Part shown: one piece after another, positions 1-8,723 of the stretch
Position numbering within the stretch: the first letter of the stretch is position 1
Layout: every line of letters begins with the position of its first letter
Source: Oscillospiraceae bacterium
GTDB lineage: Bacteria > Bacillota > Clostridia > Oscillospirales > Ruminococcaceae
Direction of reading: 5' to 3'
DNA length: 35,402 nt
Assembly: GCA_020024475.1 (NCBI GenBank)
Contig: JAHHTS010000019.1
Coordinates: forward strand, 1-35,402
Made by a program: the position numbers and the translations under genes
Notes under the pieces: generated by a model
The model's input: the letters and a program-made list of their open reading frames with translations, nothing else
Databases searched by the model: none
What the model was told of the DNA's origin: nothing

Positions 1-87
1 ATTTTATGTTATGAATTTATATTATTTATTTTGGAATATAAATATATTATTATAACCAATTTAAAGTTAATATATAATATTTTAATA

Positions 88-942
88 TTATGAGTTGCAA
101 TTTCTAAAAAATTGTATACTATCTATATTTTTAAAATTTTTATTCATTAGCACATCGCTGTAAAAATTATCACCTAGATGCAAAATTTTTTTATTTGGAT
201 ATTCATTTTCTAGCACATCGAACAATTTACCATTACTTTTACTGTATTTTTGCTCCGAAGATACATAGAATTTGTCAAAACACCGTAATAAATCAGGAGA
301 GAAAAAACTTTTAATTTGTCGTGAGGATAAATACATATCTGATGTGCAAATTAAAGTTTTACCCGATTTTTTTAAAGATAATATCAAATCTTTTACAATG
401 TTATTTTCGTATATATTTTCTTTTTCTGTATTTAACTCCAGCTGTATTAATAAATCTTTGTTTTTTAATAAAATTTCATTACAATTATAAATATCATCTA
501 GTGTGACTTCATAAGTTTTTTCGTTTGTAAACTTTATTTTTCTCGATTCTTGTTCGGCTGTTATGCGTAAATCTTTAAAATTATTTACTTTGCAAGTGCT
601 AGCAACCAGGGTGAATATATCGGATGGCTTATCCACTTTGCGAAACAAGATTGTATCAAATATATCAAAAGAAATTATATCATATTTTTCAGCATATTCC
701 AATAAACTATGGTTATTATACAAAGTTTTTGTACTATAGCTAAAAAAACAAGAACCGTTTTTTTCAAAATTTTTATTAGGTAGTAAAATATTCTTAAGTG
801 CGAATTTTAATGTTTGTGCCACATAAACTTTTTTTGAAAAGTTGCCAATATCGTATAACTTTTGGTATATTTTCAGCTTTTGGCATTGCTGTAGACCGTA
901 AAATTGTTTATCACAAACTTTTTTTATCTTTTGTTGTAGCAC
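88..942 (-). CDS. HAD-superfamily hydrolase-like protein of the polysaccharide locus
   Basis: 284 aa, read from a GTG that directly follows the TAA of the glycosyltransferase gene, with AGAGGA about 8 bases upstream, so the two are translationally coupled. HAD motifs are visible in order: SFDIFDT at residues 91-97 (nucleophile D93), ICTSD near 198-202 (motif II), a KSNGK stretch near 235-239 (motif III lysine) and LGDNFYSDV at 256-264 (motif IV acids D258, D263). The first 80 residues are basic and unassigned. Known: HAD domains of this FDxFDT kind are found in COG5610 proteins of surface-polysaccharide loci, where they are usually fused to a second domain. Here that domain appears to be encoded separately at 1767-3035. 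Substrate is unknown; phosphoryl transfer on a sugar or glycan is an inference. HAD assignment is firm, role is not. It is the last gene of this operon inside the window. Confidence 0.8.
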   Translation of the reverse strand: MLQQKIKKVCDKQFYGLQQCQKLKIYQKLYDIGNFSKKVYVAQTLKFALKNILLPNKNFEKNGSCFFSYSTKTLYNNHSLLEYAEKYDIISFDIFDTILFRKVDKPSDIFTLVASTCKVNNFKDLRITAEQESRKIKFTNEKTYEVTLDDIYNCNEILLKNKDLLIQLELNTEKENIYENNIVKDLILSLKKSGKTLICTSDMYLSSRQIKSFFSPDLLRCFDKFYVSSEQKYSKSNGKLFDVLENEYPNKKILHLGDNFYSDVLMNKNFKNIDSIQFFRNCNS

Positions 943-1764
943 TTATTTTTCCTCTTTAAATACATTATAATGTATTTTCAACTTCATAAGTATTTTTTGT
1001 GGAATCAAACCCACGATCAATGGTTTGATTATATAGATATAGCCTTTTGGAAATAGTTTTAGCCTTTTAAATCCATCGTATCTAACTTTAACTTCATCTA
1101 TGCGATATTTGTATTTTCTTTTTGCCATATTATCTTTATTTTCTTGATAATAGTACAAATTTTCTTGAATATTAGCGCCATATAAGTTCTGTTCGTACAT
1201 TCGCATAAAAAGATTGTAGTCTTCTAGGCGATACGTTTCTTTGGCAATTTTATAGTTGCCCACACTGTTAATAGCTGATTTTCTAAAAACAATGGTGCCG
1301 TGTACAAAGGCTGAATTAAACAAGAAATCTTCCTTTTTTGGAAAATCTTTTAGTGTTCGAGTACCCCATACATCTTTGTCATAAAGATATACATTTGAAC
1401 CCACAAAAGCAATTTCGGGGTGATTTTTCAAGAAATCAATTTGCTTTTCAAGTCTTGTTTTTTCTGAAATATCATCAGCATCTTGGCGAGCAATGTATTC
1501 TCCTTTAGATGCCTGTATACATTTGTCAAGCGAATAGGCAAGCCCCATATTTTTCTCATTTTTTATTAAAACTATTCGGCTGTCGTTATCTGCATAACTT
1601 TTGATTATAGAATAAGTTTCATCGGTAGAACCGTCATCGCAAATAATAAATTCTATGTTAGGATATGTTTGATTTAATACTGAGCTCATCATTTGGTCAA
1701 TGGTGGCGATATTTGATATATTATAAACCCCCATTATAACTGATATTAAATTCTTATCTAACAA
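943..1764 (-). CDS. Family 2 glycosyltransferase
   Basis: 273 aa with a GT-A nucleotide-sugar fold. Residues 7-14 carry the start signature (ISVIMGVY), ICDDGSTDE at 41-49 is the nucleotide-binding acidic pair, and RQDADD at 93-98 is the DXD metal site. The C-terminal part is basic and ends with an amphipathic stretch likely to lie on the membrane. It should move a sugar from a nucleotide donor to a growing surface glycan on the cytoplasmic face; neither donor nor acceptor can be read from sequence. The start is a TTG three bases after the stop of the preceding gene; AGGAG lies about 12 bases upstream, so coupling probably helps initiation. The next gene follows with zero spacing, so this is tightly operonic. 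Confidence 0.88.
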   Translation of the reverse strand: MLDKNLISVIMGVYNISNIATIDQMMSSVLNQTYPNIEFIICDDGSTDETYSIIKSYADNDSRIVLIKNEKNMGLAYSLDKCIQASKGEYIARQDADDISEKTRLEKQIDFLKNHPEIAFVGSNVYLYDKDVWGTRTLKDFPKKEDFLFNSAFVHGTIVFRKSAINSVGNYKIAKETYRLEDYNLFMRMYEQNLYGANIQENLYYYQENKDNMAKRKYKYRIDEVKVRYDGFKRLKLFPKGYIYIIKPLIVGLIPQKILMKLKIHYNVFKEEK

Positions 1765-1766
1765 TA

Positions 1767-3035
1767 TTACATCGCTCCTAATCTAATATACTCCCACAAA
1801 AATTCGTTCATTCGATAGAACCACCGAGCCACAGGATTTTTGTCCGCTAAAGCTGAGTAAAACCATACATAGTCTTTATAAGGCAATGATTTTATAAATT
1901 TTTTAGTAAGTTTTCTAAATAATCTATAAATTAAAAGTCTAGTGTTTAAATCTTTATATGAAACTGTTTCTGCCAAGCTATAAAAGTAGTCTTCGGTAGA
2001 ATCATCGCAGAAATTAAACTGAGAAAGAATTTTTACCTCTTCAACACTAGGTTTAGTCATAGCTCTACGAAGAATTTTTGAACAAATTTTGTGTGATTGT
2101 TCATATGTGTAATCTTTTAGACAATTACTGGTGTTAATATTTTTATTTAACCATTCTAAAATGCCTTCTATCTGCTGATTTACTAAATCCAGCTCTTTTT
2201 TATCTCTTTTTTCTTTGAAAACTGGTTTGACTGTGTCATTTTCAATTTTGAAATCAACAGTCATTCCATGAGGGGCTGAAAGCATACATTCCAAAAGATT
2301 GTTATTGAACATTATTTTGTCGGTTTTGTATCTGTTCTTATCAAAATAGTAAGAGTGGTAATTACCGTCCTCATCTGACAAAGGCGAGTTGAACATACCA
2401 AAATAAAAACCGCTTATATTATGATTAAAATCTGCACTTTGTAATAATTGTCTTAAGCTTCTTTGCATAGAGCCTGTCCAGCCACTATCTACAACTACAA
2501 AGTCGCTATCAAAAACATTTTCTTGATTAAAATATTGAATTATCCTATCATATCTAGACTTGCTGTTTTTAAATACAAAATTCCAAAACATAGGTTCTGA
2601 AACAAGTTCTTTTCTTATTGAATCAAATTCACCAGCGGATAATTTTTTTTCAGGCTCTGTTAGATTTAGCTTTTCCATAATTGCATTTTTTTGATTTTCA
2701 TCAAAATCGCACCTTTGGAAAATAACGCTTAAGCTGATTTGCATAGCGCCAAGAAAAATATATTTTTCTGTTTCAGCTTTATCTAAAATATGATATGAAG
2801 ATGTTCTTAAAGAATAACGAGAACAATATAAATATCTACATTCGATGTCCAGGTTGTATTGTTTAACTAAAGTTTCAGCAATTTCTCGTAAAACGTATCC
2901 ATCTCTAGCTAAAAAATATAGCTTTTTAATTCCCTTTTCACAGGAATGTTTTAATATCCATGAAACATATTGCGTAAGCACGGGAGCTATTGTGCTATGA
3001 GCATAGTCTTTTATATTATTACAATTTGTATGCAT
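1767..3035 (-). CDS. COG5610-like polysaccharide biosynthesis protein lacking the HAD half
   Basis: 422 aa from the ATG at 3035, chosen because AGAGGAAG lies about 6 bases upstream; an upstream in-frame ATG at 3059 lies deeper in the ATPase gene and lacks such a site. Visible landmarks are YFLARDGYVLREIA near residues 40-53, YLYCSRYSLR near 69-78 and DSGWTGSMQ near 182-190. I recognise this set from the C-terminal part of COG5610 proteins in capsule and exopolysaccharide loci. No HAD motif is present. The gene overlaps the end of the ATPase gene by 17 bases and is followed two bases later by a GT2 gene. Reaction unknown; partnership with the HAD protein at 88-942 is an inference from the usual fusion. 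Confidence 0.7.
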   Translation of the reverse strand: MHTNCNNIKDYAHSTIAPVLTQYVSWILKHSCEKGIKKLYFLARDGYVLREIAETLVKQYNLDIECRYLYCSRYSLRTSSYHILDKAETEKYIFLGAMQISLSVIFQRCDFDENQKNAIMEKLNLTEPEKKLSAGEFDSIRKELVSEPMFWNFVFKNSKSRYDRIIQYFNQENVFDSDFVVVDSGWTGSMQRSLRQLLQSADFNHNISGFYFGMFNSPLSDEDGNYHSYYFDKNRYKTDKIMFNNNLLECMLSAPHGMTVDFKIENDTVKPVFKEKRDKKELDLVNQQIEGILEWLNKNINTSNCLKDYTYEQSHKICSKILRRAMTKPSVEEVKILSQFNFCDDSTEDYFYSLAETVSYKDLNTRLLIYRLFRKLTKKFIKSLPYKDYVWFYSALADKNPVARWFYRMNEFLWEYIRLGAM

Positions 3036-3750
3036 CGCAAACTTCCTCTGCAGTTCCAATCATTTTTACTTTTTTATTATCTAACCAAACAGCTTTATTG
3101 CACATACTTCTTATCTGCTCTGTAGAGTGGGATACCATTAAAACTGTTGTGCCACCAGACATAAGCTCTCTCATACGAGCAAAGCTTTTCTTTTGAAAAG
3201 CCTCGTCACCAACTGATAGTATTTCATCAACAATCATAATATCTGGTTTTACTATCGTTGCAATTGAAAAAGCAAGTCTCATCATCATACCAGAAGAATA
3301 GTTTCTTATAGGTGCATTGATGAAGTCACCCAGTTCTGAAAATTCAACTATTTCATCGAATTTGCTGTTTAAAAATTCTTCACTGTATCCTAAAATTGCA
3401 CCGTTTAAAAAGATATTCTCTCTGCCAGTTAAATCAAAGTCGAACCCCGAACCCAGCTCTAGCATTGGAACAATATTTCCTTTTACGGTTACCTTACCTT
3501 TAGTAGGTTTTATGATTCCAGATATGATTTTTAGAAGGGTACTTTTACCTGCACCATTTCTGCCCATTATGCCTATTACATCACCCTTATTTATTTCGAA
3601 GGAAACATCTTGAAGAGCCCAAAAGACATTGCTTTTTATTTCTCTTTTAATTGTTTTTGTAACAAACTCTTTTAGAGATTTTATATTATCATTATATGAC
3701 TTGAAACAAATAGAAACATTTTCAAGTTTTATAATTGAATTATCTGACAT
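3019..3750 (-). CDS. ABC transporter ATPase for surface polysaccharide export (Wzt/TagH type)
   Basis: 243 aa using the ATG at 3750, which has GGTG about 7 bases upstream; TTG at 3762 and GTG at 3759 are alternatives. All ATPase motifs are present: Walker A GRNGAGKS at 63-70, signature YSSGM at 151-155, Walker B IMIVDE at 171-176 and the H-loop histidine in MVSHS near 206-210. The order VPMLELGSGF then LTGRENI is characteristic of the Wzt/TagH/RfbB group that powers export of O-antigen, teichoic acid or similar glycans. The protein is about 240 aa, so it has no C-terminal glycan-recognition domain of the long Wzt class. It partners with the permease immediately upstream (17-base gap between the permease stop and this start). 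Confidence 0.93.
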   Translation of the reverse strand: MSDNSIIKLENVSICFKSYNDNIKSLKEFVTKTIKREIKSNVFWALQDVSFEINKGDVIGIMGRNGAGKSTLLKIISGIIKPTKGKVTVKGNIVPMLELGSGFDFDLTGRENIFLNGAILGYSEEFLNSKFDEIVEFSELGDFINAPIRNYSSGMMMRLAFSIATIVKPDIMIVDEILSVGDEAFQKKSFARMRELMSGGTTVLMVSHSTEQIRSMCNKAVWLDNKKVKMIGTAEEVCDAYKL

Positions 3751-3767
3751 TTTATTCACCAATTTCT

Positions 3768-5231
3768 TTATATATTAAAAATAAACTTATCCTGATTTTT
3801 CTTAAATACAAATGTGCCTATTGCAAGAGATATAAGTGAGAAAACTGCACAGCATACATACATCATTGGTTCTGGAGAAACCCCGTCAATTATACAGGTT
3901 CTCATAAATGTTACGATGTAATAAAGCGGGTTTAAATATAACACAAATCTAATACTTTCTGGAATTATTGTTATTGGGTAGAAAAGTGGTGTTGCATACA
4001 TCCAAATCATATTTAAAACATTCCACAAAAACTGTGTATCTCGGAAAAATACCATGCTTGTACAAAGAGTCATACCAACGCCCAATGAAAAGAAAAATAA
4101 GCAAATTATCGGGAAAACTATTAAAAGATAGCTTTTTGAGAAAGGTAGTCCTGATAGAATAATCATTATAAACAGAGGTATCAATGATATTAAAAAGTTT
4201 ATTGATGATGATAATGCTCGAGTGAATGGATATATATATTTAGGAATGTACACCTTAGTTATCAACGAAGCGTTGCCTAGGATAGCCATCATACACATAT
4301 TGCAAACTTCCGAGAAGAAGTTGAAAACAATAATACCAATAAGCAAATAGATGTGATAATGAGGAATATCTGATTTGAATAACGTTGAAAAGATAAAATA
4401 CTGAACAGTCATTGTTAAAAATGGGTTCAAAAAGCTCCACAGAACACCTAAAACAGACCTTTTGTATTTTGTTTTGAAATCTCTTGAAATCAACTGTTTA
4501 ATCAAGAATTTATATTTTTTTAGACTAGCAACAGCATCTAAAATCATTACTTTTTTGCCTTTTTGATATCTTGAGCACAAAATTAAAATAGTCAAAATAA
4601 TTATAACAGCACCGAAAGCTACCAGTTCTTTGTAGTGTAAGCCTGTCCATACTTTATCTATTCCATTTATTGAGTAGCAAAGACTGTAATTTTCCATAAG
4701 CTGGCTGTCTTGATATACCCTACCTATCTTATCATTGCTGTTTTCACCAAAAAGTGGAGCTACCGACCCACCGGAGGTGGCATCTATAGGTGTTATTTTT
4801 ATGCTTAATACATGGCCAAATGTATTAGATATTGGCTCTTTGACTGAGATGTGATAAGGTACACCATCGTAAATATCGGCTGTGTTAACTTCGATATAAT
4901 GTAATAATGCTGAAGTAGTAGTATCGTATAGCTCTATTCTAATTTTGGAATCATTTTTTCTACCATATGTACCGAATGTTACCGAATAATCGGTTATTCT
5001 GTCGATTTTGCTTACAAATTTTTGCTCAACAGAATGCTCATCCCGTATTTCAGCACCATATATAATACCGTTTGCAAAGTTTAAATTACCTTTGCTCGCT
5101 CTAGTATGAAGCCGACTTCCCATTAAAAAATACAAAACTCCGCATAAAACTAGATACGCAGCTAAAATTGAAACTATGTATTTAGAAGATATTTTGAAAA
5201 TACTACTTTTTTGTTTTTTATCTAAACTCAC
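3768..5231 (-). CDS. ABC-2 type polysaccharide export permease with an N-terminal two-TM ectodomain
   Basis: About 487 aa from the GTG at 5231, preceded by GGTAGG about 8 bases upstream; a TTG at 5246 is in frame but has no site. The C-terminal 260 residues are a standard Wzm/TagG-like ABC-2 permease: an amphipathic start (LISRDFKTKYKRSVLG), then six predicted membrane helices. In front is an extra module of about 230 residues: a membrane helix near 20-40, a roughly 160-residue extracytoplasmic region rich in beta-type sequence and ending with a repeated mention of Ca/glycan-like polar loops, and a second helix near 205-225. Known Wzm/TagG proteins are about 260-280 aa, so this is a fusion. 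The ectodomain could bind the exported glycan, but no family is recognised. Confidence 0.85.
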   Translation of the reverse strand: MSLDKKQKSSIFKISSKYIVSILAAYLVLCGVLYFLMGSRLHTRASKGNLNFANGIIYGAEIRDEHSVEQKFVSKIDRITDYSVTFGTYGRKNDSKIRIELYDTTTSALLHYIEVNTADIYDGVPYHISVKEPISNTFGHVLSIKITPIDATSGGSVAPLFGENSNDKIGRVYQDSQLMENYSLCYSINGIDKVWTGLHYKELVAFGAVIIILTILILCSRYQKGKKVMILDAVASLKKYKFLIKQLISRDFKTKYKRSVLGVLWSFLNPFLTMTVQYFIFSTLFKSDIPHYHIYLLIGIIVFNFFSEVCNMCMMAILGNASLITKVYIPKYIYPFTRALSSSINFLISLIPLFIMIILSGLPFSKSYLLIVFPIICLFFFSLGVGMTLCTSMVFFRDTQFLWNVLNMIWMYATPLFYPITIIPESIRFVLYLNPLYYIVTFMRTCIIDGVSPEPMMYVCCAVFSLISLAIGTFVFKKNQDKFIFNI

Positions 5232-5462
5232 TTGTATACCTACCAATCAATTAAAATCTATAAACTAATTATTTATATATATAAATTTTTACATATAATA
5301 AAAATAAGCCCTGTTTAAGGGTATTTAACGATGAGCCAAAGGGTAATTATTGCATCGATAAGATAAATAGCCGTAATTATATTTATACATTAAAACGGCT
5401 AATTTATAAGTATTTTATTTATCTTGTATATTGACATGATTAAAATATTTTAAATCACGCTA

Positions 5463-5491
5463 ATGATACATTTAAAAATTAAGTGTGTCAA
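5463..5491 (-). promoter_or_regulatory. Sigma-A type promoter of the ABC export operon
   Basis: On the minus strand TTGACA (5486-5491) is separated by exactly 17 bases from TATCAT (5463-5468). The only downstream genes are the permease, ATPase and following genes, so this should start that operon with a leader of roughly 220 bases. Confidence 0.7.
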
Positions 5492-5548
5492 TATAATTTA
5501 TACCTACAAAGCGATATATTGTATAATTACTTCATAAATAATTTATAG

Positions 5549-5577
5549 GCAAGGCTATTTTTCAATAGCCTTTGCCT
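5549..5577. terminator. Hairpin between nucleotidyltransferase gene and export-operon promoter
   Basis: The arms GGCAAGGCTATT and AATAGCCTTTGCC pair with one bulged base around a short T-rich loop. It lies 38 bases after the stop of the nucleotidyltransferase gene, the expected place for a terminator, but the T tract on the minus strand is interrupted, so efficiency is uncertain. Confidence 0.55.
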
Positions 5578-5614
5578 TTATTACATTCATTAAATTCAGT
5601 AAGATAATTTTATA

Positions 5615-6529
5615 TTACAAATCGCTGAAGAGATTTTTGCTGTAAACGCCATCGTCAACAAGTTTGTTAAAATTGCCGATAACATAATCTTTATCTTCTT
5701 TGTATGTGATACCAAACCATTTATCATTAGTTTTTAACACTTTTACAGAAACTTCGTTTTTCTGTAAAAGCTCCCCTATATAAATAGGCAAAAGATACTC
5801 AGTTTTTAGTGAGTTATCACCGAGATTAGCAAAAAATTCGTTAAAACCTTTTTCCAGCATATTCATAAAATCAGGAGAAAGCCCCCACATATTCATTGAA
5901 ACCAAGCTGTTTACATCTATTTCTACACCATCAGAATCTGCACCAGTTGCTGTTTTAACAATGTTTGCTGTTTCAACAATATCTGTGAGATAGCCGTTTT
6001 CATTCATATGGCATACACCACGAGTTACACCACCGTTTTCACTGAGGGTATTTTTAAGTACGAATCCAGCCATGCAAAAATGGTTGTCTGTAACATCGCT
6101 AACAAGATATTCGTGTATTTTTATAAAAGCTTCTTTACCATAGTAGTCATCAGCATTGATAACTGCAAAAGGCTCTTTTACAAGGTCTTTAGCGCATAGA
6201 ACAGCTTGAGCTGTGCCCCATGGCTTGCTTCTTCCCTTTGGAACTTCATATCCTTTAGGAATATCATTTAAGTCTTGAAAAGCATATTCAATTTCTACAC
6301 CTTTTTCGGCACATATTTTTTCCATTCTGTCACCGATTACACTTCTAAAGTCTTTTTCAATATCTTTGCGAATGATGAACACAATTTTGTTGAAACCAGC
6401 TTTTATAGCGTCGTGTATTGAATAGTCTATAATGATTTCGCCATTAGGCCCTACTGCAGCTAATTGTTTTATATCTCCGCCATAGCGTGAACCTATGCCT
6501 GCAGCCATAATAAGTAGAGTAGTTTTCAT
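5615..6529 (-). CDS. Sugar-1-phosphate nucleotidyltransferase-like protein
   Basis: 304 aa. The N-terminus LLIMAAGIGSRYGGD is the nucleotide-binding glycine-rich loop of NTP_transferase proteins, though the loop lacks the canonical GxGTR-x-P-x-T-x-x-x-P-K order, and the substrate-binding region carries INADDYYG, matching the metal-binding D of the family. ATG start with AAAGGAAG about 7 bases upstream. The family makes NDP-sugars or CDP-alcohols from phosphorylated precursors in the cytoplasm, supplying the glycosyltransferases around it. The exact substrate cannot be read. It lies in the same direction as the sugar-phosphate transferase gene, separated by 177 bases that include a small hairpin (6564-6578) and two direct copies of AATGAACA (around 6647-6664). 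Confidence 0.82.
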   Translation of the reverse strand: MKTTLLIMAAGIGSRYGGDIKQLAAVGPNGEIIIDYSIHDAIKAGFNKIVFIIRKDIEKDFRSVIGDRMEKICAEKGVEIEYAFQDLNDIPKGYEVPKGRSKPWGTAQAVLCAKDLVKEPFAVINADDYYGKEAFIKIHEYLVSDVTDNHFCMAGFVLKNTLSENGGVTRGVCHMNENGYLTDIVETANIVKTATGADSDGVEIDVNSLVSMNMWGLSPDFMNMLEKGFNEFFANLGDNSLKTEYLLPIYIGELLQKNEVSVKVLKTNDKWFGITYKEDKDYVIGNFNKLVDDGVYSKNLFSDL

Positions 6530-6706
6530 GATTTTCTTCCTTTACAATGTTAAATTTATATAATTCAGCTGTGCTGAACAGCATATTTAAAACTGCATTT
6601 GCACCGCCTTGTAGAACAAATTTATTATAATTATATGTTTAATAATGAACATAATGAACAGTATAGAATATATGTACATATAAATGCAAGATTTTTCAGA
6701 AAAATT

Positions 6707-8110
6707 TTATTGTTTTCTCTGTTTTTTAACAATTACTTCGTTATTCACGATTCCACCAAAAACAGTTTTAAATAAAATTTTAATGTCTAAAGCTAAACTC
6801 CAGTTTTCGATATACCATATATCGTATTTTACTCTCTCTTCAATACTAGTGTCGCCACGCAAACCATGTATTTGTGCCCACCCAGTCATACCTGGACGCA
6901 CCTGCTGTCTAACTAGGTATAGAGGAACATCTTCTTTGAATTGCTGTACATAGAATGGAATTTCAGGTCTTGGCCCTACAAGGCTCATATCACCTTTTAG
7001 TACGTTGAAAAGCTGTGGAAGTTCATCTATACTAAATTTTCTTATAAAACTGCCAAACCTAGTTTTTCTAGTGTCGACATTTTTACTCCAACCTGTAGTT
7101 TCTTTTTCATTAACACGCATACTGCGAAATTTAAGCATCTTAAATGGTTTTTTGTGTAGACCTATTCGGTCTTGCCTGAAAAGGATAGGTCCAGGGCTTG
7201 AAAACTTTACACCTAACGCTGTAATAAGCATTACAGGGCTTAGCAAAATTATTCCAAAAATAGACCCAAAAATATCCATCGAACGCTTTAGGCTTGCGCC
7301 TAAAAATTTATCTAAAGGAGTTGCACGCATATCAATTAGTTTAGAATCACCGATTATGCTCATTGTTGCATGACTTGGAAAATATTCGCTGAAGAACGGT
7401 ATAAGGCTTAATCTTATACCCTCTTTGTCAGCGCAGGCTATGGCATATTTCATAAAACGCACTTCGTGTGGTTCTAGGGCTATTATAAGCTCATCAATTT
7501 CTCTAGTGGCTAAAATTTTTTCTAACTCTTCATAAGAACCTAAACAAGTACCAAGTTCTTTTTTTTGCACAGCGCTTATATAACCGTCAATGGTAACGCC
7601 TACCTGAGGGTTTCTTTTTATATCGTTTGTATACTTTAATGCTAGTTTGCCATTACCCATAATAATAACATGCTTTTGATTGTAGCCTAGTTTGCGAAAT
7701 TTTTTTAATATTGAACGCACCACAGCACGTTTAGTTATCACAAGAAAACTTGATATTAACCAGTACAAAAATAGCACTAGACGGGAAAATTCGTTTATTT
7801 TAAAAACGAATAAGAAAGTAGTTAAAATAGAGATTAACACTCCGTTTATAAGAAAAATATTTATTGCTTCATTGGTTGTGTCCTTAAATCGGTACGAGCC
7901 ATACATTTTCATACCATAGTAAACTAATACAACCAGTACGCTGTATATGCCTATAATCACCGAGTATGAAAAGGACCACAATTTGACGGTTATAATGCCG
8001 TCTAAGATAATAAATCTTATGAATAATGATATAAAGTAAGAAATAAATATAAGACATGCGTCTGACAACATATTTAACATATTTATAGTTTTTTGATTTC
8101 TTTTAATCAC
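6707..8110 (-). CDS. Polyprenyl-phosphate sugar-1-phosphate transferase (WcaJ/EpsE-type)
   Basis: 467 aa from the GTG at 8110, fixed by AAAGGAGGTG about 6 bases upstream; in-frame codons further upstream lie inside the previous gene. The N-terminal third has four or five membrane helices, followed by a CoA-binding-like Rossmann stretch (VIIMGNGKLALKY) that is typical of the long PHPT members. The C-terminal catalytic domain has the re-entrant helix KRSMDIFGSIFGIILLSPV, then LKFRSMR, FSIDELPQLFNVLKGDMSLV, GPRP and RPGMTGWAQ motifs. It starts glycan assembly by moving a sugar phosphate from a nucleotide sugar to undecaprenyl phosphate on the inner membrane face. Which sugar is not shown. It is the best-supported initiation enzyme for the locus. 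Confidence 0.95.
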   Translation of the reverse strand: MIKRNQKTINMLNMLSDACLIFISYFISLFIRFIILDGIITVKLWSFSYSVIIGIYSVLVVLVYYGMKMYGSYRFKDTTNEAINIFLINGVLISILTTFLFVFKINEFSRLVLFLYWLISSFLVITKRAVVRSILKKFRKLGYNQKHVIIMGNGKLALKYTNDIKRNPQVGVTIDGYISAVQKKELGTCLGSYEELEKILATREIDELIIALEPHEVRFMKYAIACADKEGIRLSLIPFFSEYFPSHATMSIIGDSKLIDMRATPLDKFLGASLKRSMDIFGSIFGIILLSPVMLITALGVKFSSPGPILFRQDRIGLHKKPFKMLKFRSMRVNEKETTGWSKNVDTRKTRFGSFIRKFSIDELPQLFNVLKGDMSLVGPRPEIPFYVQQFKEDVPLYLVRQQVRPGMTGWAQIHGLRGDTSIEERVKYDIWYIENWSLALDIKILFKTVFGGIVNNEVIVKKQRKQ

Positions 8111-8129
8111 AGGCGCACCTCCTTTAAAT

Positions 8130-8723
8130 TTAATTTTTCTTTTTAGAAAAGCACAAAAAAGTGTCATAAACTAAGAAAAGAATTGGCGGACACACAAGAC
8201 AGTAGAAAATTTGACTGGTAAAACTTCCCCATATCGTGCTCGCAATAGGTTTGTTAAGTGTCATTTGCTGAAAACTTACTTTAACGGAAGGGAAAATACC
8301 GGTATCTATACGAACTTGTTTAGTGCCTAAAGGGTATTCAAAAATATATTTTCCGTCAATAATTTTGGCGTGAATCATTTTGTTTTGTGTAAATTTATTG
8401 TCATTAGATTTGTTGTAAAATGATACAAATTCACCTATGTTTTGAGAAAAATTACACTCGATAACAATGTTTCTAACATCGCCGCTGAATATCAGCTGAG
8501 AGTCATCGGTAGATGTTATTATGGTTTTATTGTTTATAATTTCTAAATCTATTGTCTGAAAATCTGATATATCAAGTTCCTCTTGAGAATATTTTCCTGT
8601 TACTATTCCAAATATGTTGATAATAGCATAAGCTGAGTGCAATACCAATGAAAAAATTATAAAACCTATATAAAAATATTTGATTTTTTTCAAAGTTGGA
8701 AAACTGTTTATTGAACTTTTCAT
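8130..8723 (-). CDS. Small two-TM membrane protein with an extracytoplasmic domain
   Basis: 197 aa; not recognised. A membrane helix near residues 17-40, about 120 mostly polar, beta-type residues, and a C-terminal helix near 170-190 followed by a lysine-rich cytoplasmic tail. The start overlaps the stop of the upstream GT-C gene as ATGA, so the two proteins are probably made in fixed ratio. Its layout (helix, ectodomain of similar size, helix) mirrors the extra N-terminal module of the export permease at 3768-5231. I see no catalytic motif. Work on the same lipid-linked glycan as the neighbour is inferred from coupling only. Confidence 0.7.
   Translation of the reverse strand: MKSSINSFPTLKKIKYFYIGFIIFSLVLHSAYAIINIFGIVTGKYSQEELDISDFQTIDLEIINNKTIITSTDDSQLIFSGDVRNIVIECNFSQNIGEFVSFYNKSNDNKFTQNKMIHAKIIDGKYIFEYPLGTKQVRIDTGIFPSVKVSFQQMTLNKPIASTIWGSFTSQIFYCLVCPPILFLVYDTFLCFSKKKN

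Larger units (their letters stand above)
5247..5614. other. 368-base intergenic leader between two polysaccharide units
   Basis: I see no plausible gene on either strand. The stretch holds the terminator-like hairpin of the nucleotidyltransferase gene at 5549-5577, a strong minus-strand promoter at 5463-5491, and then about 220 bases of untranslated leader before the permease start. The leader contains an imperfect nested stem whose inner arms are TAGCCG at 5368-5373 and CGGCTA at 5396-5401, with flanking AAGATAAAT and ATTTATCTT segments that can extend it. No known riboswitch class is recognised. Confidence 0.6.
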
